Assembly (NCBI GenBank): GCA_963841045.1
Contig: CAWJBD010000010.1
Coordinates: 1 to 64,000, forward strand
DNA from: Aalborgiella sp963841045
Lineage (GTDB): Bacteria; Pseudomonadota; Gammaproteobacteria; Burkholderiales; Burkholderiaceae_C
Length of the DNA stretch: 64,000 nucleotides
Direction of reading: 5' to 3'
A program made the position numbers and the translations under genes. Positions 1 through 9,874 of the stretch are shown here, in pieces. The notes below the pieces were generated by a model, which was given only the letters and a program-made list of their open reading frames with translations, was not told the DNA's origin and did not search any database. The stretch's first letter is position 1; each line of letters begins with the position of its first letter.

Positions 1-75
1 GCAGTCCACAGGGCACACATCCACGCAATCGGTGTGTTTGCATTTGATACAAGATTCAGAAACGATATGGGTCAT
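1..75 (-). CDS. fdxA: FdxA-type 4Fe-4S/3Fe-4S ferredoxin (partial, N-terminus)
   Basis: Only the first 25 codons are in the window; the gene runs off the left edge. Read on the minus strand from an ATG at 73-75 it begins MTHIVSESCIKCKHTDCV and continues with DVCPVDC, the cysteine spacing that opens FdxA/seven-iron ferredoxins of Proteobacteria. Such ferredoxins are small soluble electron carriers in the cytoplasm. The C-terminal part cannot be seen, so the second cluster-binding motif is not confirmed. The family is clear from the N-terminal motif alone. Confidence 0.85.
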   Translation of the reverse strand, partial: MTHIVSESCIKCKHTDCVDVCPVDC

Positions 76-244
76 GATGGATAAGTCAAAACAAATGTCA
101 TAGGTATAAACAGCTCTTTCGGAGCATCCGCCTATTTTACGACAAGCGAATAACCGCTTGCCCAAAGCCCAATAATCCACACGACCCCTCTATCGCGCAC
201 AAGATTTTTAGTTTCACCGCTAACCATTCTGGGTGTATGCGCGG

Positions 245-270
245 CTTTACGCAACTTTACCCAGCTTTAC
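245..270. promoter_or_regulatory. Triple CTTTAC direct repeat, candidate response-regulator site
   Basis: CTTTAC occurs three times at exactly 10-bp spacing (245-250, 255-260, 265-270), one helical turn apart on the same DNA face. This geometry suits tandem binding of an OmpR/PhoB-type response regulator. It lies in the 333-bp gap between the divergent fdxA and DUF2202 genes (76-408), in which I see no gene. Which gene it would control is unknown, and the regulator is an inference. Confidence 0.35.
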
Positions 271-408
271 CTTCTTAAGCATCAATATGGCTTGGAACAG
301 CGCTAAGATGAGCTTGTAACACATACTGGTACGAGTATATTGAATAGGGTACTTTGATCGGTATGCATGTGCACCTGTTCAGTTCTCTTCTCACTAACTT
401 AGGAAACA

Positions 409-1070
409 ATGATGAAAACAAACCTTAAACTCGCAGCAGCCACCTTAATCACATTGGCAGCTTTAACATCTTTATCCGCCTGCGGTGGCGACAGTGACAA
501 CAGCACCGGCAACCAAAATCAGTCAAGCAATATCAGCACATTGCCCGTTGAATCCTTGAACGCAGACGAGCAAGCGTCCTTGCTGTACATCCGTGAAGAA
601 GAAAAACTGGCCTACGATGTGTACATCAAACTCAACACCCAATGGGGTGGCAGCACGCAAACCTTTGGCAACATTTCCAACAGCGAAGCCAAGCACCAAG
701 ATGCCGTGCATGAATTACTGGTCCGCTACAACCTGCCCGATGCTGCAGCCGGTTTACCCGCTGGCGTGTTCAACAACACCAAGCTGCAAAACCTCTACAC
801 ACAGTTGGTCAACACCGGCGCTGCATCTTTGGTAGATGCGCTCAAAGTGGGTGCAGCGATTGTGAAATCGACCTCATTGATATTCAAAACGACATGGCCA
901 AAGTGGACAACCAAGATATTCGGCTGGTCTACGAAAACCTAATGAAAGGCTCCCGCAACCACCTGCGTGCGTTTGTGAAAAACTTGGCGAACCAAGGCGT
1001 GACGTATGTTCCGCAATACATGCCCCAAAGCGACTACCTAGCCATCATTAATTCGCCTACAGAGAATTGA
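409..1070 (+). pseudogene. DUF2202 ferritin-like lipoprotein, frameshifted
   Basis: The N-terminus is a lipoprotein signal (hydrophobic stretch, then LSACGGDSD, cysteine at about residue 25). It is followed by a helical domain with YIREEEKLAYDVY and EAKHQDAVHELL, typical of DUF2202 proteins, a ferritin-like family of unknown function with Glu/His metal-ligand candidates. The reading frame leaves the family pattern at about 862-867 and would stop at 942. The natural C-terminus (IDLIDIQNDMAKVD onward to ...SPTEN) continues in another frame to a TGA at 1068-1070, so one base (probably a G) is missing. ATG 412 has better spacing from AGGA (401-404) than ATG 409. Envelope location is inferred. Confidence 0.8.
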
Positions 1071-1132
1071 TGCGCTAGCCAGACATATCCCCCAGCAACG
1101 GGGGATATGCCGCTCTGTGCCAGGCTTAGAAT

Positions 1133-2744
1133 ATGAGCATGGCATCCAACTCTAGTAACCCAGCGCAAAGAAAAGTAGTAAGTGCAATACCTCTGCACCT
1201 AGACAAAACAGGCTACGGTCCTAAGGGACAACATACACGCCTCGAATGGCGCAAAGAATGTTTGGATAATTTGCTGTCAGGTAAAGAGCAATTTGAAGCC
1301 TGGCAAGCTGGCTGGAAAGACAAAGTTGACAAAGATTTGCCACTGGTAAGCCATGCATCCAAGTTGGTTTATAGCGATGACACTGCTGAAGTAATATTCA
1401 ATGGATATTTTGATCAAGCTGCCCCCGCCACCCTAGATTTTGCAACGCATATTTTTGCTGAACCTTTAGAAATTGCACATGTAACTTTTAGTGTGGATGC
1501 GGATTTCCACAGCGCGATGTTTATAGGGTATGCGGATTTCCGCAGCGCGAAGTTTACAGGGTATGCGGATTTCCGCCATGCGACGTTCACAAAGAATGCG
1601 TTTTTTGACAGCGCGACGTTCACAGGGTATGCGAATTTCCGCAGCGCGACGTTCACAGAGAATGTGTTTTTTATCAGCGCGACGTTCACAATGAAAGTGT
1701 TTTTCGTCAGCGCGACGTTCACAAAGAATGCGTTTTTTGACAGCGCGACGTTCACAGGGGATGCGAATTTCCGCAGCGCCGAGTTCAGTGGGGATGCGGA
1801 TTTCATTCGCGCCGCGTTCAGTGGGGATGCGGATTTCATCAGCGCCGCGTTCAGTGGGGAAGCAGACTTTCAGAGTGCAACTTTTGATAAAGATGCTAAT
1901 TTCTTTAAAGTGCTTTTTAAAAATCAATGCCGTTTTGATAATAAGCAGAACATAAAAACACAGGTTTGGGAAAAAGAAAGTAAATTTGGTGGCGCAGTTG
2001 ATTTTGAAAACGCCATATTTGACAACGTGGGGCATTTTGAACGGGTGCGGTTTTTGAAAGAAACGCCCAAATTCAGGGGCTGCAAAATCGGCGACACGCG
2101 GCTGGAATTTTCGGATGACAGCTATTTCCCTCAAAATGAAAAAGGCGAAGATGCGGTCAAGAACATTAGCTTTCTAAAGCGATTAGCAGAGGAGCATGGG
2201 GCAGACGGAGCAAGCGCTGAACTTTAATGCGATGGAGTTGCGAGCCAAGGCTGCATCAGATGATTCAAGCTTGAATTTCAAAATCATTACTTGGTTTTAT
2301 AAAAATTTATCTGATTTTGGCAGGTCGTTTTTGAGACCATTGACGGTTTATGCAATTATTTTGTTCATCACTTTCCTAATTGCGTTAGAACATTCAGCTT
2401 TCAACGCACCCAGAAATTACACACAAAGCGGATGTGAAAAATATGTTTGGTGGATTGAACGGGTGACGTGGATTGGCGATAAAAATTGTCAGCGAAGTGA
2501 TAATGAAAAAAACCATAAATTGACTGGCATTCGTGCAGCAGGTGAGTACACGTTGTATCGCGCAGTAGGTGTGCTGGATTTTGCAGATTCCGACAAACAA
2601 ACTATTGAGGTTGCTAATCGCTTATTTGGACAAGACTACGAACCATGGTGGATGCGGATTTATGGCATTTTCAAAGCAATTGCCAGCACCGCCTTGCTAT
2701 TCCTAGCCGCCTTAGGCCTGCGCAACAAATACCGCATTAAATAA
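1133..2744 (+). pseudogene. Repeat-rich (pentapeptide-like, 11-residue period) membrane protein, frameshifted
   Basis: The first frame (1133-2227) has a non-repetitive head of about 115 residues, then about 13 copies of an 11-residue unit of the form FTGYADFRSAK with Phe at positions 1 and 7. At the DNA level this is a 33-bp tandem repeat, roughly 1480-1900. The second frame (2196-2744) carries the rest: a juxtamembrane part and two transmembrane helices (about 2335-2390 and 2670-2725). The two frames join naturally as AEEHG|QTEQALNFNAMEL if one G is removed from the GGGG run at 2198-2201. It probably acts as a membrane-anchored beta-helix; function is unknown. The break may be a homopolymer sequence error. 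Confidence 0.75.
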
Positions 2745-2751
2745 TGGTCAA

Positions 2752-2803
2752 ATTGGCCTCTAGCCTGCGTATTGATTGCCTAGATTGCTATTAAATAAAT
2801 AGC
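2752..2803 (-). repeat. Intergenic hairpin repeat, copy R1
   Basis: Reverse-oriented copy of the family: a GGCCTCTAGCC block, GCGTATTGATTGCCTAG core, then GCTATTAAATAAATAGC, which forms a hairpin. It lies just downstream of the repeat/membrane gene. Other copies are near 3385, 9819, 10355, 19771, 23977 (inside addB) and 38130. Confidence 0.85.
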
Positions 2804-2894
2804 AATACCGACCCCATCGGTATAAACCCATTCGCCAAATTTCCCATCTTGCGCTATAAACGGCGCTATCTATGGTTTTAAGGGGGGCTGCGTT

Positions 2895-3365
2895 ATGACG
2901 ACTGAGAACGATATTCACATTAACTGGGGTGGCACGGCCACGCGCAAGGTTGATGAGTTGCTGGGGCATTATGGGGAGAGCCATCGGCACCCCGTGAATG
3001 AGGTGATTCACTTTGTGGCGATTCCGCTCATCATGTTGAGCTTGGTGGGGCTGATGTATGCGCTGCATCCTTGGGTGGCGTATGCGTTCATTGGCGCGAG
3101 CTTGGTTTACTACGCGCGGCTGTCGGTGGTGTTTTTGGTGACGATGGCGCTGGTCAGTTTGTTGGCGTTTTGGTTGATTGGGCAAATGGGTGACAAGGTG
3201 TGGCAAACATCGCTGGTGATATTCATTGGCGCTTGGATCGCGCAGTTCATTGGCCACTATTTGGAAGGCAAAAAGCCATCGTTTTTTGAAGACATTCAAT
3301 ACCTGTGGGTGGGGCCGCTGTTTGTGTTGTCCAAGCTCTTTCTGAAACTGGGTATCAAGTGGTAG
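2895..3365 (+). CDS. DUF962 / Mpo1-like integral membrane protein
   Basis: 156 residues. The N-terminal ELLGHYGESHRHPVNEVIHF matches the DUF962 (Mpo1/YGL010w-like) signature with its conserved HYxxxHxxPxN motif. Hydrophobic helices follow, and a second conserved motif, QFIGHYLEGKKPSFFED, stands near residues 115-135. The eukaryotic relative Mpo1 is an Fe(II)-dependent dioxygenase acting on 2-hydroxy fatty acids; whether this bacterial protein does the same is unproven, but the His motifs are kept. It is flanked by two copies of the intergenic repeat and is probably transcribed alone. Confidence 0.85.
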   Translation: MTTENDIHINWGGTATRKVDELLGHYGESHRHPVNEVIHFVAIPLIMLSLVGLMYALHPWVAYAFIGASLVYYARLSVVFLVTMALVSLLAFWLIGQMGDKVWQTSLVIFIGAWIAQFIGHYLEGKKPSFFEDIQYLWVGPLFVLSKLFLKLGIKW

Positions 3366-3384
3366 TTGATGGTATTTCATTGAC

Positions 3385-3439
3385 AAATTGGCCTCTAGCC
3401 AGCGTATTGATTTCCTAGTATGCTATTAAAATGGTAGCA
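3385..3439 (-). repeat. Intergenic hairpin repeat, copy R2
   Basis: Reverse-oriented copy with AAATTGGCCTCTAGCC, GCGTATTGATTTCCTAG and GCTATTAAAATGGTAGC. It diverges slightly in the core (TTTCC for TTGCC). It follows the DUF962 gene directly. Confidence 0.85.
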
Positions 3440-3507
3440 AACCTCACTATATTGAGGTTACTGCATATGCGTTTAACATACGGCGATTACTTCAATAGGG
3501 ATACAAC

Positions 3508-4083
3508 ATGGGATATTTGATAGCTGGCTTGGTGATTTTTTTAGGCGTCCATTCGGTGCGCATTTTTGCCGATGGCTGGCGCACGGCGCAGATTGCCAAA
3601 TGGGGTGAAAACACGTGGAAGGCGGGCTATACGATCAAGTCTGCCGTCGGCTTGGGCTTGATCATTTGGGGCTACAGCATGGCGCGGCTAGAGCCAGGTT
3701 TGCTGTGGGTGCCACCAGTTGCCACGCGTCACATTGCGGCCACGCTGATGTTGATTGCCATGATTTTGCTGGTAGCAGCCTATGTGCCCAAAAACAGCAT
3801 TCGAGGGCGTTTGCATCACCCTATGTTGCTCAGTGTCAAAACGTGGGCTTTTGCGCATCTGCTGGCCAATGGCAATTTGGCTGATGTGGTGTTGTTTGGC
3901 TCGTTTTTAGTCTGGGCCGTGTTGTGCTTTATCAATGCCAAAAAGCGCGACCGTGCCGAAGGCAAGGTTTACCCACAAGGGCAAACCTTGCCAACCATCG
4001 TGACGGTGGTGCTTGGCGTGGTCGTTTACGGTGCGTTTGTGATGGGCTTGCACCGCTGGTTGATTGGCGTGCCGGTGTTTTAG
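3508..4083 (+). CDS. NnrU family membrane protein
   Basis: 191 residues with about five or six transmembrane helices. The N-terminus (GLVIFLGVHSVRIF), the RGRLHHPMLLSVKTWAFAHL segment near residues 98-118 and the following NGNLADVVLFGSF are characteristic of the NnrU family. NnrU was first described near nitric oxide/nitrite reductase genes; the biochemical role is not established, and no denitrification gene lies nearby here. A short AT-rich leader precedes the start. The 3' end overlaps the convergent rhodanese gene by 4 bp. Confidence 0.85.
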   Translation: MGYLIAGLVIFLGVHSVRIFADGWRTAQIAKWGENTWKAGYTIKSAVGLGLIIWGYSMARLEPGLLWVPPVATRHIAATLMLIAMILLVAAYVPKNSIRGRLHHPMLLSVKTWAFAHLLANGNLADVVLFGSFLVWAVLCFINAKKRDRAEGKVYPQGQTLPTIVTVVLGVVVYGAFVMGLHRWLIGVPVF

Positions 4084-4460
4084 CCAAAATTTGGCGTATC
4101 GGGCATGGCAACGGGCTTATTTGCTGCTTTCCATGCTTCAAAGCCACCAGCGATGCTTTTGATGTTGAGGTAGCCCATTTCTTGCAATGAAGCTGCCGCC
4201 AACGCTGCCCGGCCACTGGTGCGGCAATACAGCACAATTTTCAAATCACGTGACTGCAGGGCAGGGTTCATGCTCATTTTGAATTCCAGCATGCCGCGCG
4301 ACAGATGGACAGAGCCTGGAATGTGGCCAGCGGCGTATTCCAAGTCGTCGCGCACGTCAATCAGCACATCGGCAGCTTTGATGGCCTGATCGGCATCTTC
4401 CACAGAAATTTCTTGAATTCGGCTTTTGGCTTGGGCAACGAGGTCTTTGTCGGTTTTCAT
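4080..4460 (-). CDS. Rhodanese-like sulfurtransferase domain protein
   Basis: 126 residues forming a single rhodanese domain: VLIDVRDDLEYAAGHIPGSVH near residues 32-52, the active-site loop VLYCRTSGRAALAA with the catalytic Cys at about residue 84, and the closing GGFEAWKAA. Single-domain rhodaneses transfer sulfane sulfur in the cytoplasm; the acceptor is unknown. The start at 4460 has AAGGAAATTT in front of the ATG, a usable ribosome-binding site. The gene is convergent with the NnrU gene and divergent from phaR. Confidence 0.9.
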   Translation of the reverse strand: MKTDKDLVAQAKSRIQEISVEDADQAIKAADVLIDVRDDLEYAAGHIPGSVHLSRGMLEFKMSMNPALQSRDLKIVLYCRTSGRAALAAASLQEMGYLNIKSIAGGFEAWKAANKPVAMPDTPNFG

Positions 4461-4565
4461 AAATTTCCTTGATAGATTAAATGGATTACTAGTTAGGGTT
4501 GCTGCTCTTGCTATGGTAGCGGCACAATAGCGATAATCACACTATTCTTTAGAGCTATTTGATTC

Positions 4566-5168
4566 ATGACACACAAAAAACCCAGCACCAGTGCGACGCC
4601 AAAATCGTCAGCTAAATCGTCTGCCAAAAATTCTGCAAAGGCAGATACACAGCCCGCAGACAAACCAAAAGATGCTGCATCGGCAGCTTCATCACACACC
4701 GGCGTGTTCAACAAGAAAGTGCGTGTGATTAAAAAATACCCGAATCGCCGTCTGTACGACACCATCACGTCCAGCTACATCACGCTGGCGGACATCAAAG
4801 CCTTGGTCATGCAAAACGCACCTTTTGTGGTGCGCGATGCCAAGACAGATGAAGACATCACACGCAGCATGTTGCTGCAAATTATTTTAGAAGCCGAAGC
4901 CGGCGGTGCACCCATGTTCACCGAAGCGGTGTTGGCCAACATCATTCGCTTTTATGGCCACGCCATGCAAGGATTTGTGGGCAATTATTTAGAAAAAAAC
5001 ATGCAAACTTTCACCGATTTGCAAGCCAATATGGGCAAGCAATCGGCCGACCTCACACCCGAAGGCTGGGCCAAGTTCATGCAGCAAGGTGTGATGGGCA
5101 CGTACATGCAGCAGATGCAAAAACAGACTGAGCAAATGCTGGGCATGTTTGGGTTGAAAAACAAATAA
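4566..5168 (+). CDS. phaR: PhaR, polyhydroxyalkanoate synthesis repressor
   Basis: 200 residues. After an unusual Ser/Ala/Lys-rich, probably disordered N-terminal extension of about 50 residues comes the PHB/PHA accumulation regulator DNA-binding domain, marked by VRVIKKYPNRRLYDT and ITLADIKALV. The regulatory part follows (RSMLLQIILEAE, MFTEAVLANIIRFYGHAMQ), ending in a Gln/Met-rich tail. PhaR represses phasin and related genes and binds PHA granules. The extension lengthens it relative to many homologues. No pha synthesis gene is in the window. Confidence 0.92.
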   Translation: MTHKKPSTSATPKSSAKSSAKNSAKADTQPADKPKDAASAASSHTGVFNKKVRVIKKYPNRRLYDTITSSYITLADIKALVMQNAPFVVRDAKTDEDITRSMLLQIILEAEAGGAPMFTEAVLANIIRFYGHAMQGFVGNYLEKNMQTFTDLQANMGKQSADLTPEGWAKFMQQGVMGTYMQQMQKQTEQMLGMFGLKNK

Positions 5169-5206
5169 AGTCAAATCAATCTGCTATCTACATAACAGTC
5201 GTCAGC

Positions 5207-6031
5207 ATGTTTGTTCATTCTTTTGTCAGACGATTCTCGATTTTTGTTCTATTAGGCTGTGCATCTGTCGTCTTGCTTGGACAAACAAACACCACACCGC
5301 CCGCGCCAACTATTTCGATTACGTGGGACCCGCAACCTTTGCTTGCCAGTTTGCCCTATTCGCGCACAATTAAAACCACTGGAGCGAGCTCTTTGCAACG
5401 CACGTGCACAGCCAGTGGCAATGGTTGGAAAACGACCAATCAAGACATGAATTTAAACACCACCATCAAGGCGACTGCATCGCCCAAATGGGTTGGTTTT
5501 CCTACGCAATGTGTTTGGACTGCCAGAGGACCAGGTGGCAAAACATTGTTTTCTGAAACCATCCAGACCATTGAAATACCAGGTCTGGTACCGGTGTACC
5601 GCTTGCGGCGTGCCGATGGTGTTTACTACTGGACGACAAAACTGGCAGATGCGAATTTTTGGAACTCGCAACCAGCGCCACACAGGTATGTACTAGAAGG
5701 TGTTGCGTTCAAGGCTTTCAAATCGGCAGATTCATTGCCAAACTTAAAACCCGTGCATTTGTTGGTACAAAAAAATGGAGATCATTTTTATAGCTTAGAA
5801 ACCCCAGAATACGCTTTTTGGCGCAACAAGGCCGACACGCCGTTCAATTACTCAGGCATCTATTGGTACGCGTCAACAACGCCCGACATGGGGGCATTGC
5901 CCTTGAGCAGGTTTTACATTCCTGAAAACAACTCGCATTTCTACACAGCCAGTGAATTTGAAAAAAACACCTTACTCAAACACAAGCCCAATTGGCGGTA
6001 CGAAGGGGTGTCGCACTACGTTTGGCCTTAG
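5207..6031 (+). CDS. Exported protein with DUF5648-like repeats
   Basis: 274 residues. The N-terminus is a signal sequence; VLLGC at about residues 14-18 could be a lipobox, or cleavage could follow later at LLGQTN. Residues 25-120 form an immunoglobulin-like part with two cysteines (RTCTASGNGW, TQCVWTARG). The C-terminal half contains repeats of the type VYRLRRADGVYYWTT, LLVQKNGDHFYSLE and RFYIPENNSHFYTASEFE, the pattern of DUF5648 domains in secreted proteins. No catalytic motif is visible; a cell-surface or periplasmic role is inferred. Confidence 0.7.
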   Translation: MFVHSFVRRFSIFVLLGCASVVLLGQTNTTPPAPTISITWDPQPLLASLPYSRTIKTTGASSLQRTCTASGNGWKTTNQDMNLNTTIKATASPKWVGFPTQCVWTARGPGGKTLFSETIQTIEIPGLVPVYRLRRADGVYYWTTKLADANFWNSQPAPHRYVLEGVAFKAFKSADSLPNLKPVHLLVQKNGDHFYSLETPEYAFWRNKADTPFNYSGIYWYASTTPDMGALPLSRFYIPENNSHFYTASEFEKNTLLKHKPNWRYEGVSHYVWP

Positions 6032-6075
6032 CTTCATGTTTGTCTTGAATTAACTCTTTAATCTTGAAAGTAACG

Positions 6076-8328
6076 ATGACCGATACCAGCACAGCCACCA
6101 CCCACCACCGTATTTGCCCTTTGTGCGAGGCCTGCTGTGGTTTGGAAATCAAGGTTCAGGGCAATGCCATCATCAGCATTCGCGGGCATGAAGCCGATGT
6201 GTTGAGCCGTGGCTACATCTGCCCCAAAGCGGTATCGCTGAAAGACTTGCACGAAGACCCCGACCGCCTGCGCACGCCGCTGATCAAGCGAAATGGCGTG
6301 CATGTACCTGCCACATGGGATGAAGCCTTTGCAGAGATTGAAAAACGATTGTTGCCTATCAGGGCGCAGCACGGTAAAAACAGTGTGGGTGTGACAGTGG
6401 GCAACCCATCGGCACACAAAATAGGTTTGCTCACCTACTTTGGCAAACTGGCACGCGCATTGGGTACCAAAAATGTCTTCTCAGCGTCCACCTTGGACCA
6501 AATGCCAAAACAACTTGGCCAGTGGGCTGATGTTCGGCCACTGGCTCAGCATTGCGCTGCCAGACATCGACCGCACCGATTTGCTCATCGTTTTGGGTGC
6601 CAACCCCTTGGTGAGCAACGGCAGCATGTGGACCGTGCCCGATTTTCGTGGCAAAGCCAAAGCACTGCGCGCACGCGGTGGCGAGCTGATTGTGATTGAC
6701 CCGCGCCGCACCGAAACCGCCGCAGTGGCCGATGCGCATCATTTCATTCGACCGAATTCAGATGTGTTCTTGCTGGCCGCCATGGTGCACACTTTGTTTG
6801 CAGAGAACTTAGTGAAGTTGGGAGGTGTGGCTGAGTGGGTGCAAGGCGTGGAGGAGTTGCGCGATGCCATTGCGCCGTTCTCGCCTGAAGTGTGTGCCAC
6901 ACGTTGCCAAATGGATGCGGACACCATTCGCAGCTTGGCTCGCAAAATGGCCAACACGCCACGCGCCGCACTGTATGCCCGCATTGGCACCTGCACGCAA
7001 GAATATGGCACGCTGGCAAGTTGGTTGGTGGATGTGGTCAACACCTTGACAGGGCATTTGGACCAAGAGGGTGGCATGCTGTTTGCCAAATCGGCAGCCT
7101 TTGCCAGCAATACTTTGGGCAAGCCCGGCTTGGCAAAGGCGTGAGCACAGGCCGACACCATTCGCGTGTGAGTCATGCGCCAGAGGTGTATGGCGAGCTG
7201 CCCATCTCGTGTTTGGCAGAAGAAATTGAAACGCCAGGCGAAGGACAAATTCACGCCATGTTCACCGTTGCCAGCAACCCTGTGTTGTCCAGCCCCGATG
7301 GACCGCGTTTGTCACAAGCGTTGGACAAGCTCGACTTCATGGTCAGCATGGACATTTATTTGAACGAAACCACGCGCCATGCCGATGTGATATTGCCAGG
7401 CCCGTCACCGCTGGAAGACTTTCATTACGACGTGGCTTTTCCGCAGCTGTCATGGCGCAACCATGCGCGTGGCAGCGAACCCATATTTAAGCCAGAAGCA
7501 GGACAGCATGCCGAATGGCAAACCATTCTCAAACTGGCAGCCATCGTCAAAGGACAGGGCGCACAAGCAGATGTAGATGCTTTGGACGATGCCGAGTTTG
7601 AGCAAGACATCGCACGTTTGGGTTTGCCCGCTGACGCAGTACCTGCTGTCATGGCCGCCACAGCGACTCTACGCGGACCTCAACGTGCACTGGATGTAGC
7701 TTTGCGCTTCGGTCCTTATGGTGACCAATTTGGCAGAAAGCCTGAAGGTTTGAATTTAGCCAAAGTTCTGGCCGCTTCCAGTCAGGGTGGCATCGATTTG
7801 GGCGCTTTGCAGCCCCGCATACCCGAAATGCTGCGCACTCCCAGCGGCAAAGTGGAACTGTCGCCACCCAGTTTGCTACAAGATTTGAAGCGCGCAGTGG
7901 CTGATTTGCAAAGTGCGAAACCTGAATTGGTCATCATCGGCCGGCGTGATGTGCGGTCTAACAACAGTTGGATGCACAACCTGCCCGTGCTGGCCAAAGG
8001 GCCATTTCGCTGTACTTTATTGGTGAGCTCACAGGACGCAAGCAAACACGGCGTGATCGATGGCAGCACTGTGACGCTCAATAACATCACTCAAAATAAA
8101 ACTGAACAGCGCAGCATTCAAGCCGTGGTGCAAATCAGCGAAGACATGATGCCTGGCGTGGTGAGCTTGCCGCATGGGTGGGGTCATGATTTACCTAACA
8201 GCAAATTAAGCGTTGCAGCCGAGCGACCAGGTGCCAATTTGAATGCATTACTGGACATGAAACTGCGCGACCCACTGTCGGGCAACTCGGTTTTGGGTGG
8301 TGTGCCAGTGACGATGAGCCTCGCATAG
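6076..8328 (+). pseudogene. Molybdopterin-dependent oxidoreductase (FdhA/NarB-like), double frameshift
   Basis: Three overlapping frames together make one protein of about 750 residues. The first has CPLCEACCGLEI and a later Cys (GYICPKA), the 4Fe-4S motif of the DMSO reductase superfamily. The middle has LLIVLGANPLVSNGSMW and ELIVIDPRRTETA, and the last has ASNPVLSSPD, HADVILPGPSPLED and the C-terminal molybdopterin-binding domain (IGRRDVRSNNSWMHN). Frames change near 6513-6516 (an extra base in CAACTTGGCC) and near 7131-7134 (a G missing in GGCTTGGCAAAGG). ATG 6076 is preferred over the upstream TTG 6064. The substrate is unknown, and no partner subunit lies beside it. Confidence 0.85.
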
Positions 8329-8374
8329 ACATTTCGCAATCCAAGCGATAAAACAAAACAGGGATAATGTCTGC

Positions 8375-9799
8375 ATGCAAGCAGACATTCATTCCCCAAC
8401 GACTCAAAACCCAACCAACACCGCTCCCAAAGTCGGCTTCGTCAGCCTAGGTTGCCCCAAAGCGCTGACCGATTCAGAGTTGATCCTCACCCAACTGAGT
8501 GCTGAAGGTTACCAAACATCTAAAACCTTTGAAGGCGCAGATTTGGTCATCGTCAATACCTGCGGATTCATTGACGATGCAGTAAAAGAAAGCTTGGACA
8601 CCATTGGTGAAGCACTGGCTGCGAATGGGCGCGTCATCGTCACTGGCTGTTTGGGTGGCAAAACCGATGCGGGTGTGAAGGGCACAGAAGGCAACATCAT
8701 TCGCCAAATGCATCCCAGCGTGCTGGCTGTAACGGGGCCACATGCCACGCAAGAAGTGATGGACGCGGTGCACACACACTTGCCCAAGCCGCACGACCCA
8801 TTTGTCGATTTAGTTCCTAATTCATTCGGCGTGGCGGGCATCAAGCTCACACCCAAGCATTACGCCTACCTCAAAATTTCTGAAGGCTGCAACCACAGTT
8901 GCACGTTTTGCATCATCCCAAGCATGCGCGGCAAATTGGTATCGCGACCGATTGGCGATGTGCTGGCTGAAGCGCACGCGCTGTTCAAAGGTGGTGTGAA
9001 AGAGTTGTTGGTCATCAGTCAAGACACTTCGGCATACGGTGTCGATGTCAAATACCGCATGGGTTTTTGGGATGGCAAACCGGTCAAAACCCGCATGCTG
9101 GAGCTGGTGCAAACACTGGGCGACATTGCACAAGAATACGGCGCGTGGGTGCGCTTGCATTATGTCTACCCTTACCCCAGCGTGGACGAAATCATCCCGC
9201 TGATGGCCACCGGCAAAGTGCTGCCGTATTTGGACGTGCCACTGCAACACAGCCACCCCGAAGTGTTGAAACGCATGAAGCGCCCCGCCAGTGGCGAGAA
9301 AAATATGGAACGCATAGCCCGCTGGCGTGAGATGTGTCCAGACATTGTGATTCGCAGCACATTCATTGCTGGTTTCCCCGGTGAAACCGAAGAAGAATTT
9401 CAGCACCTATTGGACTTCATGAAAGAAGCGAAAATCGACCGCGCTGGTTGCTTTGCTTACAGCCCAGTAGAAGGCGCGACCGCCAATGACATACCCGGCA
9501 TGCTGCCTATCGAAGTGCGCGAAGAGCGCCGCGCCCGCTTCATGCAAGTGGCCGAAGCCATCTCCGCCGCCAAGCTGCAAAGCCGCATCGGTGCCACCAT
9601 GCAAGTCTTGGTTGACTCTGCACCTGCTCAAGGCAAAAAAGGTGGTATCGGTCGCAGCTATGCAGACGCACCAGAAATTGATGGCGTGGTCAAATTACTG
9701 CCACCCGAAAAAATCAGCAAAACATTGAAAGTAGGCGAATTCACCAAAGCCCGTATTGTGGGCACGCAAGGGCATGATTTGGTGGCGCTGCCGATATAA
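8375..9799 (+). CDS. rimO: RimO, ribosomal protein S12 methylthiotransferase
   Basis: 474 residues in the usual methylthiotransferase layout. The N-terminal UPF0004 domain starts KVGFVSLGCPKALTDSE and includes VNTCGFID and VTGCLGG, the three Cys of the auxiliary cluster. The radical-SAM domain has CNHSCTFCIIPSMRGKLVSR, and a C-terminal TRAM domain closes the protein. The SLGCPK form and the overall pattern point to RimO rather than MiaB. RimO adds a methylthio group to an Asp of ribosomal protein S12. The N-terminus has a Thr/Pro-rich extension of about 20 residues. Confidence 0.95.
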   Translation: MQADIHSPTTQNPTNTAPKVGFVSLGCPKALTDSELILTQLSAEGYQTSKTFEGADLVIVNTCGFIDDAVKESLDTIGEALAANGRVIVTGCLGGKTDAGVKGTEGNIIRQMHPSVLAVTGPHATQEVMDAVHTHLPKPHDPFVDLVPNSFGVAGIKLTPKHYAYLKISEGCNHSCTFCIIPSMRGKLVSRPIGDVLAEAHALFKGGVKELLVISQDTSAYGVDVKYRMGFWDGKPVKTRMLELVQTLGDIAQEYGAWVRLHYVYPYPSVDEIIPLMATGKVLPYLDVPLQHSHPEVLKRMKRPASGEKNMERIARWREMCPDIVIRSTFIAGFPGETEEEFQHLLDFMKEAKIDRAGCFAYSPVEGATANDIPGMLPIEVREERRARFMQVAEAISAAKLQSRIGATMQVLVDSAPAQGKKGGIGRSYADAPEIDGVVKLLPPEKISKTLKVGEFTKARIVGTQGHDLVALPI

Positions 9800-9818
9800 A
9801 TTGAATGGAACGTTGAAA

Positions 9819-9870
9819 GCTATAAATAAAATAGCAAATTAGGCAATCAATACGCCGGCTATAGGCCTAA
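9819..9870 (+). repeat. Intergenic hairpin repeat, copy R3
   Basis: Forward copy: GCTATAAATAAAATAGC hairpin, AGGCAATCAATACGCCGG core, then CTATAGGCC. It lies between the convergent rimO and GFA-family genes, where it could also act in transcription termination. Confidence 0.9.
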
Positions 9871-9874
9871 AACA

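Noticed and set aside
1480..1900. Tandem repeats considered as a CRISPR array
   Set aside because: The units abut without unique spacers and translate into an 11-residue protein repeat.
1466..2134. 222-residue minus-strand frame with 11-residue CERRA-type repeats
   Set aside because: It is the antisense shadow of the 33-bp repeat of the plus-strand gene; it has no ribosome-binding site and no family match.
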